Source: Hydractinia symbiolongicarpus
Taxonomy: Eukaryota; Cnidaria; Hydrozoa; Anthoathecata; Hydractiniidae
Direction: 5' to 3'
DNA length: 64,000 nucleotides
Assembly (NCBI RefSeq): GCF_029227915.1
Contig: NC_079879.1
Coordinates: 3,100,001-3,164,000, forward strand
Below, piece after piece: positions 34,287-45,840 of this stretch. Below the pieces are notes generated by a model. That model was not told where the DNA came from. It ran no database searches and saw only the letters and a list, made by a program, of their open reading frames with translations. Numbering within the stretch: position 1 is the stretch's first letter; each line of letters begins with the position of its first letter. A program made the translations under genes and the position numbers.

Positions 34287-35114
34287 TTATTCCATTGGTT
34301 CCAAGGACATTTCCATTGCTACTTTTAACATCTCTTCTTCTGACATATCATTCACATTATTCATTGGTTCGTTACTTGGCTCTGATTTTTTCTCTGCTAG
34401 TTTCTCAAAAAAGTTTAAACGCTTGTCACGAACAGCAGCAGCATCTACAGGGACTGCTGGTTCAGAGTCAATAACAGTTGTTTTATCGCTTTGTTCTGAA
34501 TTTTCCTTTTTTACAGAGTTTTTTAAACGTTGTGAATTTGCAAACTGTTTATAATCTTCTGTTGACACAGGACAAAGTCTAAGTAATTGCTCAGCTTCAC
34601 ATTCTGGAAATGTTCCAACAATGACATATATAGAATATCCTTCGGCCTGAAGTTGTGCTAATAACAAACTTAAGTATGTGTCAGAAATCAATTCAGGGTT
34701 CGACTTTATCGAGTTTAAATTAAACCACTGTTGCCCTAATTTACGTATTGTCAGCCAGTGGTTCTGTTGATTACATATATAGGCAGTTTCTGCAACAGGA
34801 TTTTGTCGTGTTTGCTCAGCAGCTGGACTATTATATTGTATCATTTCTAAGTTCCACACCTCCAAAGCTTTACAAATAACTTGAATGGAAAAATATCCAC
34901 TATCATCCATGTTTGAAGAAGGCTGTTGCATAAAATTATAATATTCTATTGAGTTTACACTACCTTCTGCCATCCTTTGGTGCTCAGCGTCATCCAAGTT
35001 TTTAGCAATGGTTGCTAAATCTACAGCATTAAAATAAGACCCTTGTAGTAGTGAATTCAAACAATGTTGTGCACACAAAGCTCCTTCCTGTTTTTCATGA
35101 AATATTGACTCCAT
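34287..35114 (-). CDS. ATXN3: Ataxin-3-like Josephin deubiquitinase
   Basis: The 275-residue protein is a cysteine protease that trims ubiquitin chains and acts in protein quality control. The Josephin domain covers residues about 1-180, with the full catalytic set in family positions: Cys14 in GALCAQHCLN, His119 in QQNHWLTI and Asn134 in WFNLNS; Gln9 supplies the oxyanion hole. The C-terminal part is polar. One ubiquitin-interacting motif is visible at the very end (SEEEMLKVAMEMSLE). Human ATXN3 has two or three such motifs and a polyglutamine tract, and no polyglutamine is seen here. The coding frame is uninterrupted, although animal ATXN3 genes normally have about ten introns, so this could be a retrocopy or a case of intron loss. 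The start is the first ATG, giving the conserved MESIFHEKQEG. Confidence 0.93.
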   Translation of the reverse strand: MESIFHEKQEGALCAQHCLNSLLQGSYFNAVDLATIAKNLDDAEHQRMAEGSVNSIEYYNFMQQPSSNMDDSGYFSIQVICKALEVWNLEMIQYNSPAAEQTRQNPVAETAYICNQQNHWLTIRKLGQQWFNLNSIKSNPELISDTYLSLLLAQLQAEGYSIYVIVGTFPECEAEQLLRLCPVSTEDYKQFANSQRLKNSVKKENSEQSDKTTVIDSEPAVPVDAAAVRDKRLNFFEKLAEKKSEPSNEPMNNVNDMSEEEMLKVAMEMSLEPME

Positions 35115-35607
35115 TTCTAAACATAAAAAACATACATAGAACTATACACTACATAAATAATTTTATAGACTAAATACAATTCAAGTATATAGAATAAGTT
35201 TATTTTTAAGTATATACAAATTTATAATTTTTCAGCATACTTTCAGGACTTCCAGGACTATCTATATAATTTTAAGTACATCAAAGTACGCCATTTTTCT
35301 TCCTGCCACATAAAACACATCTGTAAAATAAGAATACAAAACGTAACAAATGCTGAAAGGTATATAAAAACACAAAATTCTCATTTTTTTTTGGATAAAT
35401 TTTAAAACTAAATTTTTTAACACAATATATTATATAATTTCATTTTTATGGCTGTTAATTTTTTATGCATTCTTACAAGACACATTGATAGCAGAATATC
35501 ACATAGAAATATTTGTAGTAAAATAAATAAATGCACCAACAAAGTTAAAAATATTTGTTGCCATTATCCTATTCTTAAATCTACATTAAATCCTATTCTT
35601 AAATCTA
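35115..35607. other. Ataxin-3 5' flank
   Basis: This stretch holds the promoter side of ataxin-3. Just before the RTE element, the 24-bp sequence atcctattcttaaatctacattaa is partly repeated (about 35566-35607). This may be a target duplication or local slippage. Confidence 0.4.
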
Positions 35608-38600
35608 CACATAGGGTGAAGGGTCTCCTTAAGAGACAAGAGAGGAGTTGAACGTCCTCCACCATACCTTAGTTTTAAGGGGCGATTGTGGAAGTCCCAT
35701 GAAATGCCACATAGTGATGGTGTCACTTTAAAAAACACCCAGTCCGGTCTGTGAACGGTTGGTGCTAGGAAGGGCATCCAGCTGTAAAACAATGCCAAAA
35801 CTCTTTATTAATGGCCGTTAGAATAGTTAATCAGACAAACTGTGTAAACGGGGCTGGAACTCTAAGGAGTGAAGGTGTCGCGCACGGTAGGACAGATGTC
35901 AGATGTGAGCATCGTCAGACCGTTACCCAGCTATCACATCACAAGGTAGATAACACTAGGTTGAGGATGGCTAGTGTAAATGTTGGTACTCTGAGAGGTA
36001 GAGCAGGTGAAGTAGTTGAAATGTTAGAACGTAGATCTGTTGATATGTGTTGTGTTCAGGAAGTTAGGTGGAGAGGAGCTTCAGTGAGATTTGTGGAAGG
36101 TAGGAGGGCAAGGTATAAGCTTTTTTGGATTAGTAATAGTGATGGATATGGAGGAGTTGGCATATTCGTTGCAGAGAAGTGGGTAGAAAAAGTAATAGAT
36201 GTTATGCGTGTTAATAGTCGTATTATAGTGATAAAGTTTTTGATAGGTAATAGGATTGTCACTTTTCTGTCAGTTTATGCTCCACAGTGTGGACTCAGTG
36301 AGGAAGATAAAGATAAGTTTTATGATGAGTTAATAGCAGTCACATCAAAGTTTGGAGACACTGAACTTGTCATGGTGGGCGGCGACTTTAATGGTCATGT
36401 TGGGAAGTCATCTGAAGGTTATAGAGGTGTGCATGGAGGCTATGGATTTGGGAGCAGAAATAAGGAAGGGGAGAGATTGCTTGAGTTTGGAATGGCAACG
36501 GACATGGTGGTTTGCAACACATCATTCAGTAAGAGACAGAGTAGGCTGATAACATATGAGTCAGGTGGTTGTAAGACAACGATAGATTACTTTTTGGTTA
36601 GAAAGTCAGACAAGAAAGTGGTTAAGGACGTGAAAGTTATATCGGGGGAAGAGTGTGTTTCCCAGCATAGGTTGCTGGTTTGTGATATTATCTTGAAGAG
36701 TGTCAAAGAAGCCAAGGGAAAGTACAGGCCCCGTTGAAAAGTCTGGAAGCTGAAGGAAGAGATTGTAGCAAGACAATTTAGTGCAAAAGTTCAGCAGTTA
36801 GCCTACAATAGTCAATGTGATAGTGACAATGTTGAAAGTACTTGGACTACTTTGAAGAATTGTCTTCTAGAAGCTTCTGATGATACCTGTGAGTGGACGA
36901 AAGGACCAGCTAGACATAGACAGACCTGGTGGTGGAATAATGAGGTTGACCAGTGTATAAAGGAAAAGAGGAAACTTTGGAAAGAGTGGAAGTCAGGTGG
37001 TAGTAAAAATATTTACTTAGAAGCTAAGCGTCGCGCTCGTACAGCAGTGTATAAGGCAAAATCAGAAGCAGAGAGAAACAGATTTGCAGATGTGTTAAGA
37101 AGGAAAGACCAGCGCAATGAGGTATTCAAGATAGCAAAGCAAATGAAGAAGACTAATCAAGATATTGTAGGTGAGAAGTGTATACGTAATGATGAAGGTG
37201 TTTTGGCTAGCACAGAGGAGGAGAAAAGGGTAGCTTGGAAGAATCATTATCAGAGGTTGTTTAACACTGAGTTTGATTGGGACGAGGATAATTTGTCTGA
37301 TGATGATGTCGTAGAAAGGCCAGCTATGCAGATCAAGACAGAATGGGTAGTGGAGGCTATTAGGAAATTGAAGATTGGCAAGGCTGCAGGAGTATCAGGT
37401 ATTGTTGCAGAGATGGTAAAAGCATCTGGATATATTAGAGTTGAGCTTATTACAAGTCTTGCTAACCAGATTATAAAGGATGGTGCTATTCCAAATGAGT
37501 GGCAGTCGAGTGTAATAGTGAATTGTTTCAAGGGCAAGGGTGATGCATTAGAAAGGGGTAACTATAGAGGTTTGAAGTTGGTTGATCAAGTAATGAAAGT
37601 TATTGAAAGAGTGATTGATAAGTTACTTAGAGAAAGAATTAATATAGATAAGATGCAATTTGGTTTTGTTCCAGGGCGTGGCACTACAGATGCAATATTT
37701 TTACTCAGACAGCTTCAGGAAAAGTATTTAGGAAAGAGAAAGAATCTCTATTTTGCCTTTGTAGATTTAGAGAAAGCTTTTGATAGAGTGCCACGTAAAG
37801 TTATTTGGTGGGCTATGAGAAAATTAGGTGTGGATGAGTGGCTAGTTACGATGGTTCAGTCGATGTACAGCAATGCTAGAAGTCGTGTCAGGATTAACAA
37901 TTCACTTAGTGATGAATTTAGTGTAAATGTTGGTGTACATCAGGGTTCTGTACTTAGTCCTTTGTTGTTTATTCTAGTCTTAGAAGCGCTGTCGATGGAG
38001 TTCAGAACAGGTTGTCCATGGGAGTTATTGTATGCAGATGATTTGGTTCTCATAGCAGAGCCGATGGAAGAATTAGTTGAAAAGTTTGAGAAGTGGAAGA
38101 ATGGACTAGAAGAGAAAGGGCTGAAGGTAAACACAGCAAAGTCTAAAGTCATAATAAGTAGCATTGCAGCCAAGTGTGACCTTGTAGTTGGAAAGTGGCC
38201 TTGTGGAGTTTGCAGGAAAGGGGTTGGTAGTAACTCAATTTTTTGTCAGACTTGCAAGCATTGGGTACATAAGAAGTGTAGTAGTATTAGTGGAAGGTTA
38301 AGAGCTGACATTCAGTTTGTATGCAAGCGTTGCAAAGGTGAGATTATAGAGAATGAAGTATTTCCAGCTTTAATGATGCACAACAGTGGCTCGTTAGAGA
38401 TAGTTAAGAACTTCTGTTACTTAGGTGATATGTTGGGCAGTGAAGGGGGTGTTGGAAGAAGTGTTACTTGCAGGATAGGTTCTGCTTGGAAAAAGTTTAG
38501 AGAGTTACTTCCTTTATTGACTAGCAGAGTCCTGTCAATTGAGGTAAAAGGTAGGTTGTATGAGGCCTGTGTAAGAAGTGTTATGTTGTACGGTAGTGAG

Positions 38601-39033
38601 ACATGGGCAGTGAAGCAGGAAGATTTTCACCGTACTGTTTAGAAAGGAATGATATGAGAATGGTTAGGTGGATGTGTAATGCCAGTCTGAGAGACAGAAA
38701 GAGTTCAGATGAGCTAAGAAGCAGGCTAAGTCTCCGTAGAATTAAAGATGTTATCCAGATAAGAAGATTGAATTGGCTGGGGCACTTGGAAAGAATGGAG
38801 GAGGATAATTGGGTAAGAAAGTGTAGAGACTTGATAGTTCCTGGGGCAAAGCCCAGAGGCAGACCGAGAAAGACTTGGCAGGAGGTTATAAGGACAGACT
38901 TGATAGAGAGGAAGTTGAGTTTAGATCTAACACAGTCTAGATCAGATTGGAAGAGGGTCATTAATATACCCCGTCCAACCCATGCTAGCATGGAAAACGG
39001 ACGTTAAGCCGAGAATGATGATGATGATGATGA
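35608..39033 (+). mobile_element. RTE-type non-LTR retrotransposon, nearly full length
   Basis: The element has a short 5' leader, one long polyprotein frame from ATG 35811, and a 3' end in a (ATG)n microsatellite (about 39015-39033), the hallmark tail of RTE LINEs. The frame encodes an apurinic-type endonuclease (VNVGTLRGRAGEVVEML, CCVQEVRWRG, VGGDFNGHVG, SQHRLLVCD) and a reverse transcriptase (GKAAGVSGIVAEMVK, FGFVPGRGTTDAIF, FVDLEKAFDRVPR, VHQGSVLSPLLF, YADDLVLI). After these come a C4HC3 PHD-like finger at about 38200-38340 (CGVCRKGVGSNSIFCQTC, HWVHKKC) and an RTE-like C-terminus (LNWLGHLERMEEDNWVRKC). Two lesions break it: TGA at 36735-36737 in frame, and a one-base-type frameshift at about 38630-38641, after which the protein continues in another frame to 39007. 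Confidence 0.88.
35811..39007 (+). pseudogene. RTE endonuclease/reverse-transcriptase polyprotein, two breaks
   Basis: This is the coding part of the RTE element. The first segment (35811-36737) carries the endonuclease. The second (from 36738 in the same frame to 38642) carries reverse transcriptase and the PHD-like finger. The third (38603-39007 frame) carries the C-terminal region. Catalytic YADD and the endonuclease Asp/Asn/His residues look intact, so inactivation is recent. Either lesion could be an assembly error. Confidence 0.8.
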
Positions 39034-41354
39034 CATTGTAGAAAAAGTGAGGATATTTGTAGAATAATGGAAAATGAAAGGAATCATGGAGAGTGTATAG
39101 TGACTTTAAAGTTAAATTATGAATTAAGACCTACAATGAAAGGGGTAAGAGAATAAGGGGTGGTTCATCATCAACATCAGGATAACAAGGAGAAGACCTC
39201 AGAAATAGTGTACAACACAATATAGCTACAACAAATGATCAAGGGAAAATACCTGCAACAAATGATCAAGGAAAAGCACCTGCATTAACAAAGGCAGAGA
39301 AAAAAAAATGGGGAAAGTAAGTCAAGATGGGCTGAAGTAGATCCTGGCGATGAAAATACATTTATTGGCATAATTTACCTTTAAGGTATATAATATTTTC
39401 CGAAAGTTGATAAAATTACTTAACAGATGATATAAAAATTATTGGAAACGAAATAAAATTGAAGACGTTAACTAATGCATCCCCATTTACAAAACTTTTA
39501 GTTTTTTATGATCGATGTTTACAGTTTTTTAATCACAACAACATTGATCTAAAACAGTCTGAAAATTATAGTGTATGTATTTTGCATTTTGAAGATATTT
39601 TCCATTAACTTTTTTTATTGAATTACAAACCATAATTCTCTGAAAAATACGTCATGACTCGAGATCTGTTCACCTTTAGGAATTAAATTTAAAATAGTTT
39701 TTTAGATATAACATCTTTCTTTGCAAGATGATTACATATACAAGGAGATAGGCCTAAGTGAGTTGCAGTATGCATATCCACAGCGTTTACTGGAATTTTT
39801 ATGAGAAGTGGCACCAAGTAACATCTTAGGGGATGATGTGAGAGTGTAGATATCCCTTTATTACAACAAATTTTATAAGATATGTATAAAATATATATAG
39901 AAATTAAAAAGCAATAAAAAATATTTTTGCTGTTAGGATGGAAACCTTGGGGGTTGATAATAAATACTTTCATTTTTTTTGGAAGAATCCTGTCTTTTTT
40001 CTTTCAAGATTTATTTCCAAGATGATAAACCTAAAGATTTACACATATATTTGATCTTTTAGCACGTTCAGCTGGAAGACTGTTGCGTTGTAAGTAGTTA
40101 TAAGTCTTGCACTTTGTGCGGGAGACCAGGGTTTGATTTCCCTTAGCAGCGATTCAACATGGATGAGTGAATGTTATACCATTGCCCCCGATTAACCCAT
40201 GCCATGTGAGGGAAATTGGGGAGATGGCACACTGTGCCACCTAGTTTGGTAGGAGAAGAATGCTAAAAAATGTGAAAATGGAAGATTTAGTAGCTAACGA
40301 AAGGTAACCAGAATAAAAATCTGTCTGGAAATGATGCTTAGCTAGCTATCTAGATTTTGCTCCGAAAAATTACCTTTGCTCAAACTTCCTTCCTTCAAAT
40401 TGTTCTTAAAACTCCAAAATGTGTATAGCTCTGCACTCTCTTCACCTATATATAATACGGAAACTTTTCACCTTCCAAAAAAATTGTTATGACGTCAAAC
40501 CGAATCGCAGAATAAAAAAAATAATTTTACCATTAAAAAGTTCACTTTTTTTTATAAGAGGAGTTATTTGCAAAAAAAAAACTATTATTTTTCCTTACTT
40601 ATTTGTGAAACTCCCAACAATTAAGAATTATTGGAGTCATGATGTGCTGTACTGCTTCAAAGGTTGTTAAACTGTTGTTCTAACCAGACTTCAAATGATT
40701 TTTCGCTTTTGGCACTCAGCCTAATAATGAGGGAAAAAATGGCCTGCTTGGACAAAGTCATGCCCTTTAATAGTCCACTAAATGACACGATGGTCGATAT
40801 ATAGCACCCTAATAAAGATTTTATCGATTGGTGAATCCATGATGCTGTGGGGCGTGGGAAGTTGATGTTCAGTTTCATCAAAAACAAGACACATAAATAC
40901 AATATAAATAGCTACACAGTCAGGTTTTATGAATTGTGTAAAGTTAGTGGTCTTATTCGTTGACAACTACTACAACTTGTTTGAACTTGCAAAAAGAGAA
41001 GACCTATCATCTCTCATTAAAAATATCAAAAAGGGAAAAATGACGAGTTTAGTTTCCAGACTAAGAAGTTAAGGTGTATACCCTTGCCATTCGCACATTT
41101 ACATCCACAACAAAATTACTCCTCAAGAGCTTGATATAAAAAGAATAAATCCTACAAGTCCTTCTAGATTAAAAAAGCAACTAAGTAACAAACAAAATGT
41201 CGAGATCTGAAGTTTTGCTGCTCGCTGCAGCTTGCTGCCTTCATGTTCATGTTCGAACAGGGAGTACAATTTAGACCATAAAGACCAAATTCTATACGTT
41301 ACTTAACAGCTGGGTGGTAAAATATCATCTTTGCATTACGTCTTTCTCTCGAAA
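39034..41354. other. Intergenic, with a SINE copy
   Basis: No gene is supported apart from the SINE at about 40083. A 25-codon frame at 41197-41274 (MSRSEVLLLAAACCLHVHV) looks signal-peptide-like but stops at once. It may be chance, or part of the QDPR leader. Confidence 0.4.
40083..40240 (+). repeat. tRNA-derived SINE, shorter copy
   Basis: Shares with 3926-4256 the head gtagttataagtcttgcactttgtgcgggagacc, a B box changed to GGTTTGATT, gcagcgattcaacatgg and ccatgtgagggaaatt. It ends soon after, so it lacks the distal part and the ATCT tail of the longer copy. Confidence 0.65.
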
Positions 41355-42933
41355 ATGGCGGCTGCAAAGCGAGTGTTGATTTACGGTGGAAAAGGTGCTC
41401 TGGGAGCAGTCTGTGTACAGTCATTTAAGGCTAAAAATTTTGTAAGTACTGTTTCCATTTGTTAAGTTCGTTGATCTAACGAAACGGATTCAGACTCTAA
41501 AACTTTAAGATCACTATTGTACTGGCAGGACAAACTGAAACATCTGCCTGGGACATTTTTTTTCTTTTCTTAGTGGGTTTGCAGCATTGATTTATCTCCA
41601 AACGAGTCTGCAGATGCAAATATTATTGTCACGGAGTTAAATGACTGGGAGAAGCAAGACGAGCAGGTTCAACAAAGACTTGCAGAAGTTTTACAAGATG
41701 AAAAATTAGATGGAATCTTCTGTATTGCAGGTGGATGGGCAGGTGGAAATGCTGCATCAAAAGGTATAAATTAAATTGTACAAATGAACTTGAAATAACT
41801 GCTGAAACTATATACATGTAGGCATTGTGAATTATTCAGTAAATTATATGGATTGTTAATAAAAATGTTCATTTAGCTAGTGAAGCGTCACATGTTTTTG
41901 TTGTCAAAAAGAATACTTCAGACAGAAAATCCTTAACAACAGATCGCTAGCTATTCATATTTAAATTGAGATAACTAATTTACTAATTTACTTGTTGGAC
42001 ATTTTTTTCTGCCTTACTAAATGTGCTTATAGGAAACTTTAAGCAACTGTAGCTAACTCTTCCAATTATATATAGTAACTAAATGTTCTGACCAGATTTT
42101 TAATATTTTTAGCATTTATAAAAAACTCAAATTTGATGTGGAAACAAAGTGTTTGGTCATCATGTATCTCTGCCAGTTTGGCATCTTCTCATCTGAAACA
42201 GTAATGATTTGATTACCAATTTACTGATTTAACATTAAACAAACATTTTCTCTATGGTTTAAGCTCACAAAAAAACTTTTAATAATTACAGGGGAGGAGT
42301 GCTTCAGTTAACCGGTGCCGTACCTGCGTTAGCGGGTACAGCAGGTAAATAAATTTGTTTGTTATGCTACCAAAGTGTTTTTTTAATAAAGCATAGTATA
42401 GTAAGAAACATAGTAAGAAGATGCATAATGTATGTTAATTTTATTTTGTAGGAATGATTGGTTATGGAATGGCAAAGGCTGCAGTACATCAACTTACGAA
42501 AAGTTTAGCTGCGGACAATGGGGGACTTCCTAAAAATGCAGTCATCGCTACCATATTACCGTAAGTAAATAATTATAAATAAAATTCAGAAAATCTTGTT
42601 AAAAGAATTAATACTTGTGATTTATTGATTGTTTTAACCAAGGTTTATATAAATGCTTTTAATAGGGTTACGTTGGATACCCCTATGAACAGAAAATTTA
42701 TGCCTGATGCAGACCAGACAACATGGACACCATTAGAGTATGTCGCAACGTAAGAAAATTTTAAATTTGATTTTTTCAGATTTTCCAGTGTAATTTACTT
42801 GTCCAATTTAATGCATTCCATCTATAGAATGTTTACAGAATGGAGTGAAAACATAAACAGACCTGCATCAGGAAGTTTGCTGAAGTTAATTACAAAAGAT
42901 GGAAACACAGCATTGGAATGTGTGGAAAAATAA
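41355..42933 (+). CDS. QDPR: Dihydropteridine reductase
   Basis: Seven exons: 41355-41441, 41574-41763, 42113-42200, 42292-42344, 42452-42560, 42666-42749, 42828-42933. All junctions are GT-AG and in phase, giving 238 residues (human 244). The enzyme reduces quinonoid dihydrobiopterin with NADH and so recycles tetrahydrobiopterin for aromatic amino-acid hydroxylases and nitric-oxide synthase. It is a short-chain dehydrogenase with an N-terminal dinucleotide motif [10 protein letters not shown] (residues 11-20), the family segments [14 protein letters not shown] and [11 protein letters not shown], catalytic Tyr144-x3-Lys148 in [12 protein letters not shown], and the downstream [13 protein letters not shown]. 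The start gives the usual short N-terminus before the first beta strand. An AATAAA-type signal lies about 90 bp after the stop (about 43022). Confidence 0.96.
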
Positions 42934-43111
42934 TTTGTCACTTAATGAAGCCATGGAGACTTTGCTAACTGTATGGTGTGGATTTTTCGGTGGATTGTAT
43001 TTATTATTATTTTTGTAACGAAAATAAAACTTTCTTAAAAAGATGCATTAAGCACATTACGATTTAATATTTTCAGAGAGTACACAGCATAGCGTTTACA
43101 AATACATAGGA

Positions 43112-45230
43112 AGGGGACTTACTTACTTATGTTACTTATGTTAACTTTTGAAGTTGTAGCTTCACGCCAGTCGTAGACGACCAACGTCAGTCACTTCTTC
43201 CTCTTCTTCTACTCCATCTCTAAAGAGAGGAGGATGAGGATTAGATCGAACTTCATTGATAATACTGTTTTCTGAGGCTTCATTTGTCCCGGGGATTGGA
43301 GAAACTTGTTGAGGGCTGTTTTAAACTTTTAAACTGGACATGAAGTGATGCTTCTTAGAGACTTGGGCAGGGCGTTGAAGGTTCTTGGAGCTTGATAACG
43401 GAAGCTGTTGTGTTATTTAGCGAAGCTTGTGGAATTGTTCAGCACCGATGGTAGTTTAAAGAGACGCCCTTTTCTTTGTGTTGCATGGGTTTGCATGGTT
43501 GGGTGAAGGTTTGGGACAATGCCTTCAACTATTTTCCAACTATATACGGCTTGATAGCGTTCACGTCGTCGTTGTAACAAGTACAATTTGAGCTGTTTAA
43601 GTGCGTCGTTGTAAGTCATTCTGTGTACACAGTTGATCTTTTTTAGGCGGCTCCATTGCAGAGCTTCTAGTGCCTTGATTTGTCCTTTTCTAGCAGGAGA
43701 CCAGAGTTAAAATGAGTACTCAAGTCTAGGGATGACAAGGGATTTCATTAGTATTCCAAGATCTTTGGTTTGTTTTTTTGGTTGGATTTGTGTTGATGCT
43801 GTTGTTTTGTACTTTGACTTCAGATCTAGGTCTTTTCCGTACTGCAGGAGTTCAAACTTTGTATTGTTGAACATCATGTTGTTTTGTTTACTCCATTCGT
43901 AGACTAGTTTTAGGTCTGTTGCATTTTTTCAATGTCACTTTTAGAGCTAACCTTCATTATAAGTCTTGTATCATCTGCAAAGCTTAAGAGTGACGCGTCC
44001 TTTACAGAAAGATCAATAGCCCCCATAAGGATCAGGAAGATGAGCGATCCAAGCACACTTCCTTGTGGTACGCCAGAGGTGACTTTTGTGGTACGTGAGT
44101 GGTGACCGTTTACTGAGACGTACTGGGTTCTATTTTTTAGGAAGGACTTCAGCCATTTAAGTAGTTTGCCTTTGATACCTAAGTTTTCTATCTTTTTAAG
44201 GGCTATGTCCATATCGACCTTGTCAAATGCTTTTGCGAAATCCAGGTATACAACATCAGCGTTTGAGTTGTTGCAGAGTATTTGTAGAATGTTGTCGAAA
44301 TGATCAAGAAGCTGGCTCAGACATGACCGTCCACCACGAAAACCATGTTGGGAGCTGTTGAACAGGTTATTTTCTTCCATGAATGACACAATTTGATTTT
44401 GGACAACCTTTTCAAGGACCTTTATGATGTGAGAAGTTATGGCAATTGGGTGGTAGTTTTCAACTTTATTTTTGATTCCACTCTTGTGTTTTGGGGTTAT
44501 TATAGCACTGGTTAGTGTGTCTGGAATGGTTCCTTCTTCAAATGATTTCGTTCAAATCAGCTTGAGTGGGGTGGCTATGACGTTTTTGCACTTTTTCAAT
44601 AGGATTGATGGGAAGCCATCAGGAACAGAAGAGGAGTTTGCTGAGAGTTCATTGATTGTCTTAATGAAGTGTGTTTCATCGAATATCACGTTTTGTAGTG
44701 AGGGTTTGTACTGTTTTGGTGTGCTGAACATCTTGCAGTACTGCGTCAGTAGCATGTCGGCTATATTTTTTGAATCAGAGATGTAGTTTCCACTCTCGTT
44801 GATTTGAGGACCAACAGTGGATTTAACTTTTGCGTAGGAGAAAAAGAATTTGGGTTGTGCTTTATTGATTCTTCGGCTTTCTCTTCTTGCATAATGGTTG
44901 AATTTCTATATGAGAGTTGTAGTGACTTTTCAATCTGAATGAGTTCTGCCTGGAGCCTATCAGTACGTGATGGCGATGTAACGCGTACTAGTTCTTTGTT
45001 TATCCCTGGTTCGTCTTCTCATGAGTGCCATTCTCTCTCTTGGAATTTTGTTTCTGTTTGTTTGTTCTATCTTTCTTGATGGGGCATGTGTTTCTGATGC
45101 CTTGGTGCAGATGTTGTAAAATTCCTTTAGCATGTCCGGTACATCAAGATCTTGGAATTCCCGCTCCCAGTTGACTGCTTGGAGGTTTTCGTTATGCAAG
45201 TCCAGTTTACACTTTCACCCTGGTAATTTA
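43112..45230 (-). mobile_element. Decayed CR1/jockey-type LINE, 5'-truncated
   Basis: Read on the minus strand, the segment preserves part of a linker (about 45199-44960), a broken region at 44786-44552 (ELSANSSSVPDGFPSILLKK), and a longer reverse transcriptase stretch at 44389-43910 (SQHGFRGGRSCLSQLL, VVYLDFAKAFDKVD, SGVPQGSVLGSLIF, SFADDTRL). A C-terminal piece follows at 43619-43413 (RRRERYQAVYSWKIVEGIVPN). Stops and frame changes separate them. The low-coordinate end has an ACATAAGTAACATAAGTAAG-type tail (about 43115-43140), consistent with a LINE 3' end. The clade is judged by resemblance only. Confidence 0.75.
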
Positions 45231-45840
45231 GAAGATCGAAAGGGGATGAGAAGACTCTAGGAATTGTCTATTGTGGAATATGTGAGGGTACATAAGATGT
45301 TGAGAACATCAGTTGACTATCAAGTAAAGCGTTACTGATTGCACAACCTATAAGCGTGTAGCTTGTCGCTGGAGGGAGGGCAAAAGTAAGATGAATGACA
45401 TCACAGCGTTTGATTTGCATTTTGCATCTAAAGTTTTTATCCTTTTTGTGAAAATAAATTAATAAAAAACGTGGTGTAGAATCTTTTAACCTTGTGGGAG
45501 TGAAAGTGCGAAAACAAAATTAAAAAAAAAAAAATAATAACGCCGACGCATACATTAATAACACGAAAGATATATTTATGGAGTTTGAAATAAAGCAAAA
45601 ATGATTATGATAACCCAAATCAAATCTACACATCTGAAAAAGTAGCAATGTAGCTTGACCACTTCAAGGTATTTAATGCACATCCAGAGAAAGTTTTATT
45701 TTTTTAGATTAATTTGGAATCAGAATACCAACAAGAAGTGTGAACATGGTTTTCAAAAAAGGAACTGACAATCCAGAATTTAATTTAATTTCCCAACCTT
45801 GTAGTCAGCACCTATAAGACAACAGTAAACGATGTGGGAC
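45231..45840. other. Intergenic, nothing supported
   Basis: AT-rich DNA with A runs and no coding or structural signal I can defend. Confidence 0.4.

Noticed and set aside
36852-38642. Separate host gene for the RT-containing ORF
   Set aside because: It is in the same frame as the upstream endonuclease ORF, separated only by one TGA, and is followed by the RTE microsatellite tail.
41197-41274. Signal-peptide-like micro-ORF MSRSEVLLLAAACCLHVHV
   Set aside because: It stops after 25 codons and lies in the likely leader or promoter of QDPR. I see no donor that would extend it.
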